This document shows, one piece after another, positions 48,741 to 48,859 of a DNA stretch of 48,859 bases. The DNA is from Prevotella sp. GTDB taxonomy: Bacteria; Bacteroidota; Bacteroidia; Bacteroidales; Bacteroidaceae. The stretch covers positions 1 to 48,859 of the forward strand of contig JAFZSR010000047.1 in assembly GCA_017619275.1 (NCBI GenBank), written 5' to 3'. The translations under genes were made by a program, and so were the position numbers. The notes under the pieces were generated by a model. It did no database searches and was not told the origin of the DNA. It saw nothing but the letters and a program-made list of their open reading frames with translations. How positions within the stretch are numbered: position 1 is the first letter of the stretch; every line of letters begins with the position of its first letter.

Positions 48741-48837
48741 ACTTTTTTCAAAAAATTTTCTTCTGTTTTTCAGGCAGTTATCCTTCGCAAGTGGTCAAAA
48801 CCGCGTTGTAGAACACAGTGGCTTGGAAAAAAATGCT

Positions 48838-48845
48838 TACCTTTG
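48838..48845 (+). promoter_or_regulatory. -7 box at the window edge
   Basis: TACCTTTG fits TAnnTTTG. It is 4 bases before an ATG (48850) that starts a frame cut by the window end, so the downstream gene lies outside. Confidence 0.45.
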
Positions 48846-48859
48846 CGGCATGAATTTCA

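Overview
The window looks like chromosomal DNA of a GC-rich member of the Bacteroidales, most likely Prevotella-like. Three things support this. Promoters carry the Bacteroidetes -7 box TAnnTTTG, found before many genes. There are TonB-dependent receptors and Bacteroidetes-type lipoproteins (BACON/OB-fold, DUF4249) and a DUF2795 protein. Shine-Dalgarno sequences are rare. I see no rRNA, tRNA, CRISPR array or recognisable transposase.

Layout. 1-23.6 kb is mostly core metabolism: histidine ammonia-lyase (hutH) converging on arginine decarboxylase (speA); anaerobic ribonucleotide reductase (nrdD); phosphoglycerate mutase (gpmI) followed by a GH92 alpha-mannosidase; dusB; an unknown gene coupled to rpoN (sigma-54), then PAP2, purE, trxA, a small acidic protein and murF; then a TonB-receptor/OmpA fusion with a BACON/OB-fold lipoprotein. 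23.7-29.6 kb holds a DUF2795 gene, degraded paralogues of a thioredoxin-fold (TlpA-like) family, a GNAT gene and yaaA. 29.9-38.8 kb is a six-gene minus-strand operon: GH5 glucanase, type-B carboxylesterase, retropepsin-like lipoprotein, TonB-dependent receptor, DUF4249 lipoprotein and an MG2/plug-like exported protein. 38.9-42.4 kb has a lactonase-family propeller, an SGNH esterase and an ADP-ribosylglycohydrolase with an extra C-terminal domain. 42.6-48.9 kb looks more AT-rich and accessory: a small winged-helix protein with an HNH endonuclease, a GNAT acetyltransferase, a lone small transcription unit, and a cassette of a T4 Rnl2-type RNA ligase, two metallophosphoesterases and two unknown proteins.

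The most unusual feature is the density and variety of short repeats, many of them inside genes without breaking the reading frame. They include heptamer arrays (24 units upstream of hutH, 6-7 units of the same heptamer inside GH92), 9-bp and 18-bp tandem repeats, inverted repeats built of such units, and at least five dispersed families that occur twice or more in this window. One about 140-bp element lies in two different genes of the same operon and is translated in the same frame in both. GH92 alone carries five such insertions, and one of them supplies its signal peptide. A 33-bp unit sits inside a signal peptide, and a promoter-bearing unit lies inside yaaA. Together they suggest an active process that spreads frame-compatible short repeats.

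The best candidates for an undescribed system are this repeat family and the RNA-ligase/phosphoesterase cassette.
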